From assembly GCA_028280565.1 (NCBI GenBank), contig JANQLQ010000049.1, forward strand, positions 1-64,000: 64,000 bases of DNA. The letters are read 5' to 3'. Numbering within the stretch: the first letter of the stretch is position 1; every line of letters begins with the position of its first letter. A program made the position numbers and the translations under genes. Under the pieces are notes generated by a model that searched no databases, was not told the DNA's origin, and saw nothing but the letters and a program-made list of their open reading frames with translations. This DNA is from Fulvivirga sp. GTDB lineage: Bacteria > Bacteroidota > Bacteroidia > Cytophagales > Cyclobacteriaceae. This document shows positions 18,487 to 27,575 of the stretch, in pieces.

Positions 18487-18965
18487 AGCTTCGATTCCAC
18501 CAGCTTCATTATCTTTTCAAGATACACTTGGTCAGTCGTATCAAAATCATTGACTTGGTCACTGTCTACATCTAAAACCAATTGTACCTCCTCATTTTTA
18601 AAACCGGGGAGTACGATCTCCGACCTGGAATCCGAGCTACAGGCAATATGCCCGGGAAACTGCTCTATGTCAGGCACCAGTATTGTTTTTCCTTTTTCCC
18701 AGGCCGTTCCACATACGCCTTTTCCTTTTTTGATGCGGGTGCAGGCAATGGGGCCCTGGAAAGGCCCTAGTACCAATTCGTCGTCTTTTACCAAGTAAAA
18801 TCCTACCCAAAAAAAGCCCATTCCGAATTTCAAGGCGGATGAAACGTTGGCGAGGTTTGCGACCAGGTCGGGTTCGTTACTGAGCAGGCCTTCTATCTGT
18901 GGCAGTAAAGTTTCATATTTTTCTTTTTTATCCGTGGAGGTGGGTATGATCAATTCTTCAGCCAT
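18483..18965 (-). CDS. msrC: Free methionine-(R)-sulfoxide reductase (GAF domain)
   Basis: A 160-residue single GAF-domain enzyme that reduces free methionine-R-sulfoxide. The three family cysteines are all present at about 75 (ACTRI), 85 (GVCGTAWE) and 109 (ACSSDSRSE), matching the spacing in E. coli fRMsr. The substrate-pocket pattern FFWVGFYLV is also present. Cytoplasmic. Convergent with psd. The 269 bases upstream to ribD hold no recognisable gene. Confidence 0.9.
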   Translation of the reverse strand: MAEELIIPTSTDKKEKYETLLPQIEGLLSNEPDLVANLANVSSALKFGMGFFWVGFYLVKDDELVLGPFQGPIACTRIKKGKGVCGTAWEKGKTILVPDIEQFPGHIACSSDSRSEIVLPGFKNEEVQLVLDVDSDQVNDFDTTDQVYLEKIMKLVESKL

Positions 18966-19234
18966 ATTCGTTTACAAATGTTTCTTGGTTACATCTTTAT
19001 AACTTCTTACTTCAGCAAGGGAAAACTCGCAGGGTTTTCCAACCAGGTATTTCGTTTTCACTTAGCCCAATCTTTACCTCTTTCTTTCATGTTCGCGGAA
19101 GGTTGACCCCCGGTTGTTTTAGGCTCATCGATCGGTCTCTATAACAATATTAGTTTCTTTAGAAAAGTTCAAAGTTATCACTTACATCTAAATGGCAAGT
19201 ATGGTCTTATACAAAAAGAGTTTTGATCACGAGT

Positions 19235-20260
19235 TCAGTAGGGATTGGTAAAGTATAACAGTTTGTCGCTAATGATCTTGGTTTCAGCCGCAGGGGTTTT
19301 TAGTGATGGAGCTGCCACTCCACTTCCGAAAGTACCAGGCGCTACAAAGACCCTAGCCTCGTCCCACAAGCCTGCGTTGATGAAGCTGTTCAATAGCTGG
19401 GCTCCTCCTTCTATGATCAAGGACTGTATCTCGCGTGCTTTTAGGTCTTCGAGTAATGATTCTAAAAAGGCATGTTCTTGGAGACAAATGAATTGTGTGA
19501 GCCCTTCCACTTTATTTTCGACAAGGTTGTAGCATAATGTTTTTTGAGAACCATCAAAGAGGTGTAACTTTTTTGGTAGTTGCAGGTGTTTGTCAATGAC
19601 CACGCGCACCGGGTCTCGACCGGTAACTTCTCTTACGTTAAGCTTGGGATCGTCAAACCTGGCCGTGTTGGTACCTACCAAAATCGCATCTTCTTCTGAC
19701 CGCCATTGGTGGACCAACAGCCTGCTAGCCGGTTCGCTAATCCATTTTGAATCATAATTATTACGAGCAATGAAGCCATCACTGGTTTGGGCCCATTTGA
19801 GAATGATGTATGGTCGCTGTTTGTTAATGTAGGTGAGAAATCGCTTGTTAGTTTCTCTTGCCTGTTCCCCTAAAATCCCCGTTTTAACTTGTATCCCGGC
19901 TTTTTCCAGCTTGCGTATCCCTCGCCCACTGACCAAAGGGTTAGGGTCCTGCACGGCAATGATCACTTCCTTTACCTTATGTTCTACAAGAAGATCAGCG
20001 CAAGGTGGGGTCCGTCCATGATGTGAGCATGGCTCTAATGTGACATATACCGAGCTTTCTTGGAGCAGGGCAGGTTCCTTTACGGAATAGATGGCGTTTA
20101 CCTCGGCATGAGCTTCACCCACCTTTCGGTGCCACCCTTCCCCGATCACGGTGTCATTATGGACGATCACACAACCTACCAATGGGTTGGGACTTACCTG
20201 TCCTAAACCGTGACGGGCTAGTTTCAACGCCCTGTGCATATATTGCTCATCTTTGCTCAT
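19235..20260 (-). CDS. ribD: Bifunctional riboflavin deaminase-reductase RibD
   Basis: Two successive riboflavin-biosynthesis steps: deamination then reduction of the pyrimidine intermediate. The N-terminal zinc deaminase domain (1-145) shows HAEVNAI near 52 and PCSHHGRTPPC around 76-86. The C-terminal reductase domain starts near 150 and contains the conserved IIEGGAQLLNSF motif. 341 residues is normal. Divergent from prmC with an 88-base gap. The C-terminal ISDKLLYFTNPY is slightly shorter than in some homologues. Confidence 0.93.
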   Translation of the reverse strand: MSKDEQYMHRALKLARHGLGQVSPNPLVGCVIVHNDTVIGEGWHRKVGEAHAEVNAIYSVKEPALLQESSVYVTLEPCSHHGRTPPCADLLVEHKVKEVIIAVQDPNPLVSGRGIRKLEKAGIQVKTGILGEQARETNKRFLTYINKQRPYIILKWAQTSDGFIARNNYDSKWISEPASRLLVHQWRSEEDAILVGTNTARFDDPKLNVREVTGRDPVRVVIDKHLQLPKKLHLFDGSQKTLCYNLVENKVEGLTQFICLQEHAFLESLLEDLKAREIQSLIIEGGAQLLNSFINAGLWDEARVFVAPGTFGSGVAAPSLKTPAAETKIISDKLLYFTNPY

Positions 20261-20348
20261 TGTAAGAAGGGCTCAGAAATTTTAATATATTTGTGCTGCT
20301 CCAAAAGCTTTACAATGTTAGCAAACACATTGTTATTAACAGACTACG

Positions 20349-21242
20349 ATGCCTGAGATTCTCCCCGACTCTTCAAAAAAGCTATTTCAATACATCATAA
20401 ACGGTATTGATATCAACGAACCCGAAGCAGAGGTGAGCAGTATTGCCTACAGGGTAATAGATCACCTGTTTCATATAGATAAGGCGGAGGTCATTGTCGA
20501 CCGCTCTTTGAATATTACAACAAAGGAAAAAAAGAATTTGGATCAATTTATCATGAGAATTAATGATCATGAGCCAATCCAGTATATAGTAGGAGAGACG
20601 GAGTTTTATGGCCGAAAGTTCGAGGTGAATTCATCCGTACTGATCCCTCGCCCGGAGACAGAAGAACTTATCGCGCTTATCATCAAAGAAAACCGGGATA
20701 AAAAGATCAAATTCCTGGATATTGGTACAGGCTCAGGCTGCATCCCAGTGACGTTAGCGCGTGAGCTAAGAGATAGTAAAGCCTATGCTATTGATATTGA
20801 TCCCCGGGTGATAAAAACAGCCCGTTCTAATGCTGCTCGCCACGAAGTGGATGTAGAGTTCTTGTTAATTGACATCCTTACAGAATCCATTCCCGGCGGA
20901 CCCTTCGACCTCATAGTGAGCAATCCTCCCTATGTATTGGAAAGTGAAAGAGAGCATATGAAAGCCAATGTTTTAGATCACGAGCCTGCTACAGCCCTAT
21001 TTGTCAGTGATAAGGATCCCTTTTTATTCTACCGTCGCATTTGCGAACTGTCCCAGCAAGCGCTGAGAGATGGCGGACGACTTTATTTTGAGGTGAACGA
21101 GAAGTATGCAGAAGACATCAAAGCAATGATGGAGGTATTGGATTTTCACTCTGTAGACATCACACAGGATCTAAACGGTAAAAATAGGATTGTCAGGGGA
21201 TTGTGGACCAATGATCTTTTCGCCAAGCCAGAAAGGCTTTGA
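20349..21242 (+). CDS. prmC: Release factor glutamine methyltransferase PrmC/HemK
   Basis: Methylates the glutamine of the GGQ motif in peptide-chain release factors. 297 residues: an N-terminal helical domain, a hairpin with EPIQYIVGETEFYG, SAM motif I DIGTGSGC near 125, and the catalytic NPPY near 191. Ordinary length. Its last 72 bases overlap the 3' end of the convergent TPK-like gene, so both C-termini are encoded by the same DNA on opposite strands. Confidence 0.93.
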   Translation: MPEILPDSSKKLFQYIINGIDINEPEAEVSSIAYRVIDHLFHIDKAEVIVDRSLNITTKEKKNLDQFIMRINDHEPIQYIVGETEFYGRKFEVNSSVLIPRPETEELIALIIKENRDKKIKFLDIGTGSGCIPVTLARELRDSKAYAIDIDPRVIKTARSNAARHEVDVEFLLIDILTESIPGGPFDLIVSNPPYVLESEREHMKANVLDHEPATALFVSDKDPFLFYRRICELSQQALRDGGRLYFEVNEKYAEDIKAMMEVLDFHSVDITQDLNGKNRIVRGLWTNDLFAKPERL

Positions 21243-21818
21243 GGAACCTACTTCTACAAAACCTTCCTGTTTTGGTGAAAACTCGAAATACCCTTTCTCC
21301 CATTTGACATTTGGTGTAGGTTCTATCTTTACCCTAAGATCCTTGGTTATCGTCCTGAAGACTTGGCCCGGCGGGCCCCATTTTTTAAACTTTCGGTCCA
21401 CAAAGTACCATTTGAAGTCTCCATCTATGATGGTAACCTGCATGGAGGTCAAATGAAAAGATAATCTTTTTACTAATTGCGCGCTGAAGTTGGTAACTAG
21501 GTAAACCGCTTTGTGCTTAGAAGCGACAAGGTGATCCAATCCTCGTGGGATGCTTTCCTCGTACCGTGGGATGGTTAAAAAATGTATCGGTACCTGGTGC
21601 AGTAGTTTTGATCTTAAAGCCTCTAGCTCCTGCCGGTGACACAATACTACATCAACCTTAAAACCTCGACCCAGTGCCTGGTCCACTTGGTCGCTGGTGA
21701 TCATCACCGTAGGGCTCCATTCTAACAAATGGCCTAATCGCTCGCTGGGAACAGCATGCAACTGTTGAATGAATAGTGCAGGCTCCTGCTCATCACGTAC
21801 AATGTGATGAGACGACAT
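21171..21818 (-). CDS. Thiamine pyrophosphokinase-like protein, possibly degenerate
   Basis: A 215-residue protein resembling Cytophagales proteins annotated as thiamine pyrophosphokinase. The N-terminal SSHHIVRDEQEPAL and the later VTIIDGDFKWYF...KKWGPPGQ match that layout. However, where the active enzyme has an Asp-rich LGDxDS loop, this protein has VDVVLCHRQE. The acidic metal/ATP-binding residues are therefore not evident and activity is doubtful. It follows the CDGSH gene by 2 bases on the same strand, and overlaps prmC by 72 bases at the 3' end. Confidence in the fold is moderate and in the function low. Confidence 0.5.
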   Translation of the reverse strand: MSSHHIVRDEQEPALFIQQLHAVPSERLGHLLEWSPTVMITSDQVDQALGRGFKVDVVLCHRQELEALRSKLLHQVPIHFLTIPRYEESIPRGLDHLVASKHKAVYLVTNFSAQLVKRLSFHLTSMQVTIIDGDFKWYFVDRKFKKWGPPGQVFRTITKDLRVKIEPTPNVKWEKGYFEFSPKQEGFVEVGSSKPFWLGEKIIGPQSPDNPIFTV

Positions 21819-21820
21819 AA

Positions 21821-22057
21821 TTAAAGGTTTTTGTGGGAGCCATCACAAAACGGAGGGGTATTGGTCTGCTTACATCCACACCATGCGAGTTTCTTATCTT
21901 CGTCTATTACCTGTTTCATGGGTGAAAAGTCCGTGCCTTTGTGGGAGCCATCGCAGTAGGGCTGGCTTTTACTCAGCCCACATGAGCACCAAAAGTAAGT
22001 GCCGCATTTACAATCGGCTACTATAGGAGTTTTTTGAGGGATTTTAGGTAAGTCCAT
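21821..22057 (-). CDS. Dual CDGSH iron-sulfur protein
   Basis: A 78-residue soluble protein with two CDGSH motifs, CSCGLSKSQPYCDGSH and CGCKQTNTPPFCDGSH. Each should hold a [2Fe-2S] cluster with three Cys and one His, as in bacterial mitoNEET-like type 3 proteins. Probably redox or cluster transfer; the specific role is unknown. It lies between a DUF2520 gene (45 bases upstream) and the TPK-like gene (2 bases downstream), all on the minus strand. Confidence 0.92.
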   Translation of the reverse strand: MDLPKIPQKTPIVADCKCGTYFWCSCGLSKSQPYCDGSHKGTDFSPMKQVIDEDKKLAWCGCKQTNTPPFCDGSHKNL

Positions 22058-22102
22058 ATTTTTTCCTTTTAAGATAGGCGAAGTTTTGGTGGAATGGAAA
22101 TT

Positions 22103-22894
22103 TTAGTCTTCTAAAGGATAGCAGTCTACAATGTATTGTGAAAATATCCTATACACTTCGGCGAGTTCATCGTTTTCCTTAAGGTAGTCCAGGTGTTCAT
22201 CCAGTGTTTCATAATCATGCCTTTTTGCGGGCCCGGTCTGGGCCCGGTCCGGGCCTATTTGGAATGCTTTCCGAATGGTCTCTTCTACCAAAGGACGGAT
22301 CAATTCACCGTCCAGTTTTTCAGACTTCATAATATCGTGGGATATGCGGAGGCAATGGTTAACAAAGTTATTGGCAAAAACAGCCGCCACATGCAGGGCC
22401 CTTCGCTGGTCACTGTCGATCGACACCACCTTTTTGCTTAGGCTATTGCCTATTTCCGCTAAAATGCCTTCCGCATAGGCAGTAGAAGCCTCCACGCATA
22501 TGGGGATCTCGTCGAATTGTACTTTCGCTTCTTTGTTAAAGGTTTGTAAAGGGTAGAAAATCCCGATATTCTCTACTGCTGCATATGACAAAATACCCAT
22601 GGACCTACTGCCCGAGGTATGGACTAATATGGAATCTTCTGCCGGAAGAACGATCTCTTGGGCCACTTCTTCGATAGCATCATCATTGACAGCTATTATG
22701 AAAACATCTGAGTTGCTTTTGGAGAAGTCGAGGTTTTTTTTTGTTTCGGCCTGGTACAATCGTTCCACTAACGATTTTGCTTTTTTAACGCTCCGACTAT
22801 ATACTTCTGCCACCACGAACCCCGCATTGTCTAGTGTAGGTGCCAGGTGCCAGGCCAAGTTACCAGCGCCAATGATTGAAACCCGGTATTTCAT
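22103..22894 (-). CDS. DUF2520 Rossmann-fold dehydrogenase-like protein
   Basis: A 263-residue protein: an N-terminal NAD(P)-binding Rossmann domain with IGAGNLAWHLAPTL, HTSGSRSMGIL and a GIFYPLQTFNKE segment, then a helical DUF2520 C-terminal domain with ALHVAAVFANNFVNH. This layout is related to ketopantoate reductase/ProC-type enzymes. Bacteroidota homologues are common, with no firmly assigned reaction. It lies 81 bases beyond ccmF on the same strand and may be transcribed from the ccm operon. Confidence 0.8.
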   Translation of the reverse strand: MKYRVSIIGAGNLAWHLAPTLDNAGFVVAEVYSRSVKKAKSLVERLYQAETKKNLDFSKSNSDVFIIAVNDDAIEEVAQEIVLPAEDSILVHTSGSRSMGILSYAAVENIGIFYPLQTFNKEAKVQFDEIPICVEASTAYAEGILAEIGNSLSKKVVSIDSDQRRALHVAAVFANNFVNHCLRISHDIMKSEKLDGELIRPLVEETIRKAFQIGPDRAQTGPAKRHDYETLDEHLDYLKENDELAEVYRIFSQYIVDCYPLED

Positions 22895-22975
22895 GATGTT
22901 ACAAGCGTGAAGCGTCTAAATCTATCCTATCTATTAAATGGTTTAAGCGCTTTAATCTACACCATCCGAAATGAG

Positions 22976-25507
22976 CTATTCCGCTCCCTTTTCTCGCATT
23001 TTTTTAAACTCCTGGTATCTTCTGACCACGGCTACGCCAAAACCAAACATGAGCACTAAGGTCCCGAGCCAGAGTATATTGATAAGTGGCTTTTCAATTG
23101 CCTTTAAGATGATCCAATCTTTTTGCCGGGTGCTTACACCTACTGTAAACTTGTTCTCCTCGGGATAAATATTCATCAAAGATACGCTAAGCCCTAAGTC
23201 GTTTACCTCGTCTGGGATCCTGCCTACTAAACCATTTTTTATTAAAAAAATAGGCTGGGCTTCGTACTCCTTTTCTTCACCCAGTATTTTGACAAATCCC
23301 CGGATGGCAACATCTTCTTGTGCTAAGTCCACTCCTTGTACCTTGGATATCCGCTCTAAGCCTTCTACTTGTGCTACATAATCATTGACAAAAAAGTTTT
23401 CCTTTGGGCTGATCTTAAATTCCCTTGGCTCACTCCATTCTACTTCCTCGTGTGATAATCTCGAGACTACATGAGCGTAAAGGTCCCGTGACAGGTCCCG
23501 TTTGATCGCCGGGGAAGCCGCCGACCCCATGGTAGGGTTATCTTGTATCCGGGGGTACAAATTGTACTTTTTACCGGAAGATTGTGATGTCAATTCAATT
23601 TCATAATATACGTTTTCGGCGTGGATCGGGAAAGTATCTTGCGCCTGGAATAGTTTCTTACCTTCAAAGAAAATATCGTTATCAGCAACGGCAGTAAATT
23701 CATCGATCCGCGTAATTTCATCTTTTTTCACCAGCCCGGACCGCCCTGTAGGCTCCAGCCGCTCACCCTTATACTTTAGGTCATAGTTATTCATCGTTTT
23801 GGGCTCATTGATGAATAAGAGGAGGTTTTCGCGATTGAACTCTTCGTCCAGCTCCCGTGAGATGAGCATGCCCGTATTGTTCAAAGAAACCACTTTTGAA
23901 TACCCAGAAGAGAAGAGTACTCCTATCAACATAAGCCCCACGCCAATGTGCGTAATAGCCCCCCCGGATAGCTTGGGACTGGTTTTAAGTACATTGATCA
24001 ATATTTTTGCATTCGCCACCACGGTATAAGTCCCCGCTAATAGCAGTACGATCAGCGCCGGATCCCCAACGTCGTAGATCAAAATGATGATGGCGCTCAG
24101 GATCAATGTTAAGATCACGGGTCCTGTAAGGTCTGACAGCAACTGCTTTTTATCCATTTTCTTCCACCAGAAAAACTGGCCGGTGCCAGACAAAAGAGCT
24201 ACCGCTACCGCAAACCATAGCTGGAATTTGGAATAATATTCCACTTGGTCCACCGGGGGAGCTACATTTGAAATGCCCCCGAAAGATTCAACGATACTGT
24301 TATACACGGGAATGGAAGTAGGGACAAGCACCTGGAAACCCATCAGGCATAAGGTTATTGCCCCGATCAAGATCCAAAATTCCCTGGAATAGGTGGAGAC
24401 CTCTTTTTCCGTAGTGGGCAGTTCTTTCCATCGAATAGCTGCCAAAATGATCGAAAGAACGAGGAAAGCGAGCAAGTAGAGCAGTAACTGGCCTGAAAGA
24501 CCCAGGTCAGTAAAAGAATGGACAGAAGAATTGCCAAGTACTCCACTACGCACTAAAAAGGTGGAATAAAGAATTAAGATGAAAGTAGCGATAACTAAGA
24601 TCACCGATATTTTAAGTGCGGTGCTACTCTTTTTAAAGGTGATCATGGTGTGGATAGAAGCAATAAGGATCAGCCATGGCACGTATACTGCATTTTCTAC
24701 CGGGTCCCAGTTCCAATACCCTCCAAAATTCAAGGTTTCGTAAGCCCAGTATCCGCCCATAAGGATGCCTAGTCCTAATACGGCGCCAGAGAAAAGAGCC
24801 CAAGGTAGTGCTGGCCTCACCCAATCGCGATATTTTTTAAGCCATAGCCCGGCTATGCAGTATGCAAAAGGGATCACGGTAGTGGCAAAACCTAAAAAAA
24901 GCGTGGGAGGGTGAATGACCATCCAATAGTTTTGCAACAATGGGTTAAGTCCAGTTCCATCTTGCGGTACAAAATCCGGGTCTTGCTTAAAGATCGGAGC
25001 GTCTATAACTTCCCTAAGTAGGATAAAGGGAGAACTGCCGATCTTGAGTTCAAGGCCCGGTATGATCACCCCCAATATCATGGAAGCTAAAAAAGCCTGT
25101 ACCAAGGTGAATATGGTCATGATCGATGATTCCCAGAATTTATTGGTAAAGATCAAGACCATACCCAATATACTGTGCCAAAACATCCAAAGGAGAAAGC
25201 TACCTTCTTGACCTTCCCAAAACGAGGAGATCATGTAATGTGTAGGCAGGCGAGTGGAGGAATGGCTCCAGGCATAGTGGTATTCAAAATAGTGGTTGTA
25301 AATAATGGTAAACAAGGAGATCACCACTCCCATAACCCCGACTACATGAATAAAGAAAAACCCTCTGCCGTTTAACCGCCAGTCTTTTTTAAGCCCTAAA
25401 TCGTTCGCTACAGTAGCTTTGAAGTAGGAAAAGAACGAAAAGAAGGCCCCTATAAAGGCTAATATCGTAAAGAAGTGACCTAGGTCACCAATGAAGCTTC
25501 GTATCAT
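22976..25507 (-). CDS. ccmF: Cytochrome c maturation protein CcmF (haem lyase component)
   Basis: Large polytopic membrane protein (843 residues) of the haem-handling protein family. The tryptophan-rich WWD motif GGYWNWDPVENA is near residue 265, flanked by conserved histidines in membrane helices (for example VIHPPTLFLGF). A large periplasmic domain follows (about 550-800), then a last helix. It takes haem from CcmE to apocytochrome c. Last of the ccmB-C-D-E-F run: ccmE ends 18 bases upstream. Confidence 0.93.
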   Translation of the reverse strand: MIRSFIGDLGHFFTILAFIGAFFSFFSYFKATVANDLGLKKDWRLNGRGFFFIHVVGVMGVVISLFTIIYNHYFEYHYAWSHSSTRLPTHYMISSFWEGQEGSFLLWMFWHSILGMVLIFTNKFWESSIMTIFTLVQAFLASMILGVIIPGLELKIGSSPFILLREVIDAPIFKQDPDFVPQDGTGLNPLLQNYWMVIHPPTLFLGFATTVIPFAYCIAGLWLKKYRDWVRPALPWALFSGAVLGLGILMGGYWAYETLNFGGYWNWDPVENAVYVPWLILIASIHTMITFKKSSTALKISVILVIATFILILYSTFLVRSGVLGNSSVHSFTDLGLSGQLLLYLLAFLVLSIILAAIRWKELPTTEKEVSTYSREFWILIGAITLCLMGFQVLVPTSIPVYNSIVESFGGISNVAPPVDQVEYYSKFQLWFAVAVALLSGTGQFFWWKKMDKKQLLSDLTGPVILTLILSAIIILIYDVGDPALIVLLLAGTYTVVANAKILINVLKTSPKLSGGAITHIGVGLMLIGVLFSSGYSKVVSLNNTGMLISRELDEEFNRENLLLFINEPKTMNNYDLKYKGERLEPTGRSGLVKKDEITRIDEFTAVADNDIFFEGKKLFQAQDTFPIHAENVYYEIELTSQSSGKKYNLYPRIQDNPTMGSAASPAIKRDLSRDLYAHVVSRLSHEEVEWSEPREFKISPKENFFVNDYVAQVEGLERISKVQGVDLAQEDVAIRGFVKILGEEKEYEAQPIFLIKNGLVGRIPDEVNDLGLSVSLMNIYPEENKFTVGVSTRQKDWIILKAIEKPLINILWLGTLVLMFGFGVAVVRRYQEFKKMREKGAE

Positions 25508-25525
25508 AAACCGCCACTATTTGTC

Positions 25526-25936
25526 TCAAACCCCTGCGCTTACCGTAGTCTCTTGGTACTTGGAAGGACACTTCATCAATATCTTATCTGCGACAAACAT
25601 GTCGTTATGGTATGAGCCAATGACCACTACTTTTTCAGATTTCGTAAAATCAGCCGGCATAGGCTCATGGTAGATCACTTCCTGCTTGCGGTCATTCTCA
25701 TCAACCATTACGAATGAAAAGGAAAGCTTGTCTGAAGAATGTTTTATACCGGTCACTTCGCCCTGTGTATCCTTGGTAAGCTCACCTACTACATGGATGC
25801 TCTTATCCTTGCCTTTTTGTGCCATTTCATAGGCCTTTTCAAAGGTGACATAAGAACTGGCGTCACCGGCCGTGGAGATGATCACGAATATAGCAATAGC
25901 AATAATTCCAATTCCGATGATATGCGTCTTTTTCAT
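25526..25936 (-). CDS. ccmE: Haem chaperone CcmE, CxxxY type
   Basis: A 136-residue periplasmic haem carrier with an N-terminal membrane anchor (residues 5-22) and an OB-fold domain. In proteobacterial CcmE the covalent haem ligand is a His in HxxxY. Here the equivalent segment reads ILMKCPSKYQ, so the residue is Cys123, with Tyr127 retained. This CxxxY variant is known from a minority of bacteria such as Desulfovibrio and from archaea. It lies between ccmD and ccmF. Confidence 0.9.
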   Translation of the reverse strand: MKKTHIIGIGIIAIAIFVIISTAGDASSYVTFEKAYEMAQKGKDKSIHVVGELTKDTQGEVTGIKHSSDKLSFSFVMVDENDRKQEVIYHEPMPADFTKSEKVVVIGSYHNDMFVADKILMKCPSKYQETTVSAGV

Positions 25937-25984
25937 GTTGTATGAGGATTCATTCTAATTACAAAATTATGACAGGTAATGTTT

Positions 25985-26239
25985 CTAATGACCGTCATTT
26001 CGTAATTCTTTTTCCAGGCGGCTGACTTTCCTGTCAATTACGATTAAGTATACCACGGTGCCAAATAGGATGATAAGTATTATTCCCGTTAATACATATA
26101 TTTTTCCATCTGCCCTAAACTGGTCAGCCATTTCCACTTGTGAAGCACTGTAGTCTTGTCGGGCATTTTGGACTTCACCGTGTGCTGCCAAGACCTGTGC
26201 ACACATAAAAATAAAAAAGGCAACGAGTACTTTTCTCAT
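25985..26239 (-). CDS. ccmD: CcmD-like small membrane protein
   Basis: An 84-residue protein with a cleavable-looking signal peptide (to AQVLAAHG), one membrane helix (about 47-67) and a basic coiled tail, KVSRLEKELRNDGH. That is the single-helix-plus-charged-tail design of CcmD, which aids release of haem-loaded CcmE from CcmABC. It is longer than the E. coli protein because of the N-terminal extension. Its start overlaps the ccmC stop by 4 bases (ATGA). Confidence 0.78.
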   Translation of the reverse strand: MRKVLVAFFIFMCAQVLAAHGEVQNARQDYSASQVEMADQFRADGKIYVLTGIILIILFGTVVYLIVIDRKVSRLEKELRNDGH

Positions 26240-26895
26240 AGTTCTAACGATGACTCTATTCTGCGTATCCTGACCCTGACACTAGCTATCCATACTCCTA
26301 ATAGTGACCAGCCAATTACCGCGGTGTAGAAGACCCTTCTCATTCGGTTATCAAGGTCATAAGCATTAAATCCCGGGTTACCGCCGTTCCCAGGATGTAA
26401 CGAATCAGTGAGCCTAGGTAGTATAAATAAAAGTGGGATCAAGGCAGCAAAAGCAAAAATATTGTAAACTGCCGCTATTCTTGCTCTTTGTTCACGGTCT
26501 TCTAAAGAGCCTCTTAATACGAAGTAAGCCAGGTAGATCAATAGGCCGATGGCCGATGCATTTTGCTTGGGATCTCCACTCCACCAGGCACCCCAGGCAA
26601 ACTGGGCCCAAAACATCCCTGTTAAGATCCCGAAAATGCCAAACACTATGCCTACGTTGGCAAATTCAAGGGCAATGGTATCGTATAATGCATTAGAACT
26701 CCTCAAATATTTTACAGAGTATACCATGGATACTACCAGCATAATGATCATCCCAAACCACATGGGTACATGAAAATAAAGGGCGCGGATCGTCTCATTC
26801 AAAATATTCAATCGTGGTACCTCCATCAATAATCCCCCTGTGATCACATACACGAGAAGCACAACGGTAACTACTTTCCACCAGCTTTTGCGCAT
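26236..26895 (-). CDS. ccmC: Cytochrome c maturation protein CcmC
   Basis: A 219-residue haem-handling membrane protein with six helices. The WWD-type motif WGAWWSGDPKQ is near residue 107, with flanking histidines in ALYFHVPMW and DSLHPG. CcmC attaches haem to CcmE. It starts 12 bases after ccmB and overlaps ccmD, so it is firmly in the operon. Confidence 0.92.
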   Translation of the reverse strand: MRKSWWKVVTVVLLVYVITGGLLMEVPRLNILNETIRALYFHVPMWFGMIIMLVVSMVYSVKYLRSSNALYDTIALEFANVGIVFGIFGILTGMFWAQFAWGAWWSGDPKQNASAIGLLIYLAYFVLRGSLEDREQRARIAAVYNIFAFAALIPLLFILPRLTDSLHPGNGGNPGFNAYDLDNRMRRVFYTAVIGWSLLGVWIASVRVRIRRIESSLEL

Positions 26896-26907
26896 ATCAA
26901 GAACTCT

Positions 26908-27573
26908 TTAACTGCGCCAAAGATACGGGAACAAAAGGTAAGATACCGCTCCTGTTATGGCATTTATTGCCAAAAGGGTAGCCAGCTCATCATAAGAATT
27001 CGATCTTTCCAGGCCATCCATAGCATTTTTTGATACCTTGATCACCATCAGTAAGATGGGGAGTATAACCGGGAAGCTCAAGATGGCCATAAGTGTATGA
27101 CTATTTTTGGCTTTAGCAGCAATGGCAGAAATCATGGTAAGTGCTGATGACAACCCAAGAGATGCGACAATAACGTTAATCAAAAATAGAATAATATCTT
27201 CAACAGGGTTCCCAAGTACAATGGAATATACCAACAGGCCTACCACCCCTAAAATCACCATGAGCAATGCATTGTAGAGCGTACGAGCGATGATGAGGGA
27301 GGTTGGATCGTGCAGCCAATAGTAGTATAAAAACAGCCCCTGCTTTTCTTGAATGAAGCTTTTGGCTACAACACTGATAGCAGTAAAGAGAATAATGATC
27401 CAAAAAAGAACATTCCAGGTAATAGGGTCTAACTCGTTCGACTTTACGTTAAAACCTAGATAGCAAATAAAAATTGTACTTATTAGGTAAAGTGTGATTC
27501 CATTAATGGCATAGCGATTGCGCCACTCTAAAACGATTTCTTTCTTTATTAAATGGATGATCTGGGCAAGCAA
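26908..27573 (-). CDS. ccmB: Haem exporter membrane subunit CcmB
   Basis: A 221-residue protein with six membrane helices and the typical start IKKEIVLEWRNRYAI. Membrane partner of the ATPase CcmA, whose ATP hydrolysis releases holo-CcmE. The start is TTG, two bases after the stop of the Wzz-like gene; no ATG lies near the N-terminus. No ccmA gene is visible in the window. Confidence 0.88.
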   Translation of the reverse strand: MLAQIIHLIKKEIVLEWRNRYAINGITLYLISTIFICYLGFNVKSNELDPITWNVLFWIIILFTAISVVAKSFIQEKQGLFLYYYWLHDPTSLIIARTLYNALLMVILGVVGLLVYSIVLGNPVEDIILFLINVIVASLGLSSALTMISAIAAKAKNSHTLMAILSFPVILPILLMVIKVSKNAMDGLERSNSYDELATLLAINAITGAVSYLLFPYLWRS

Positions 27574-27575
27574 AT

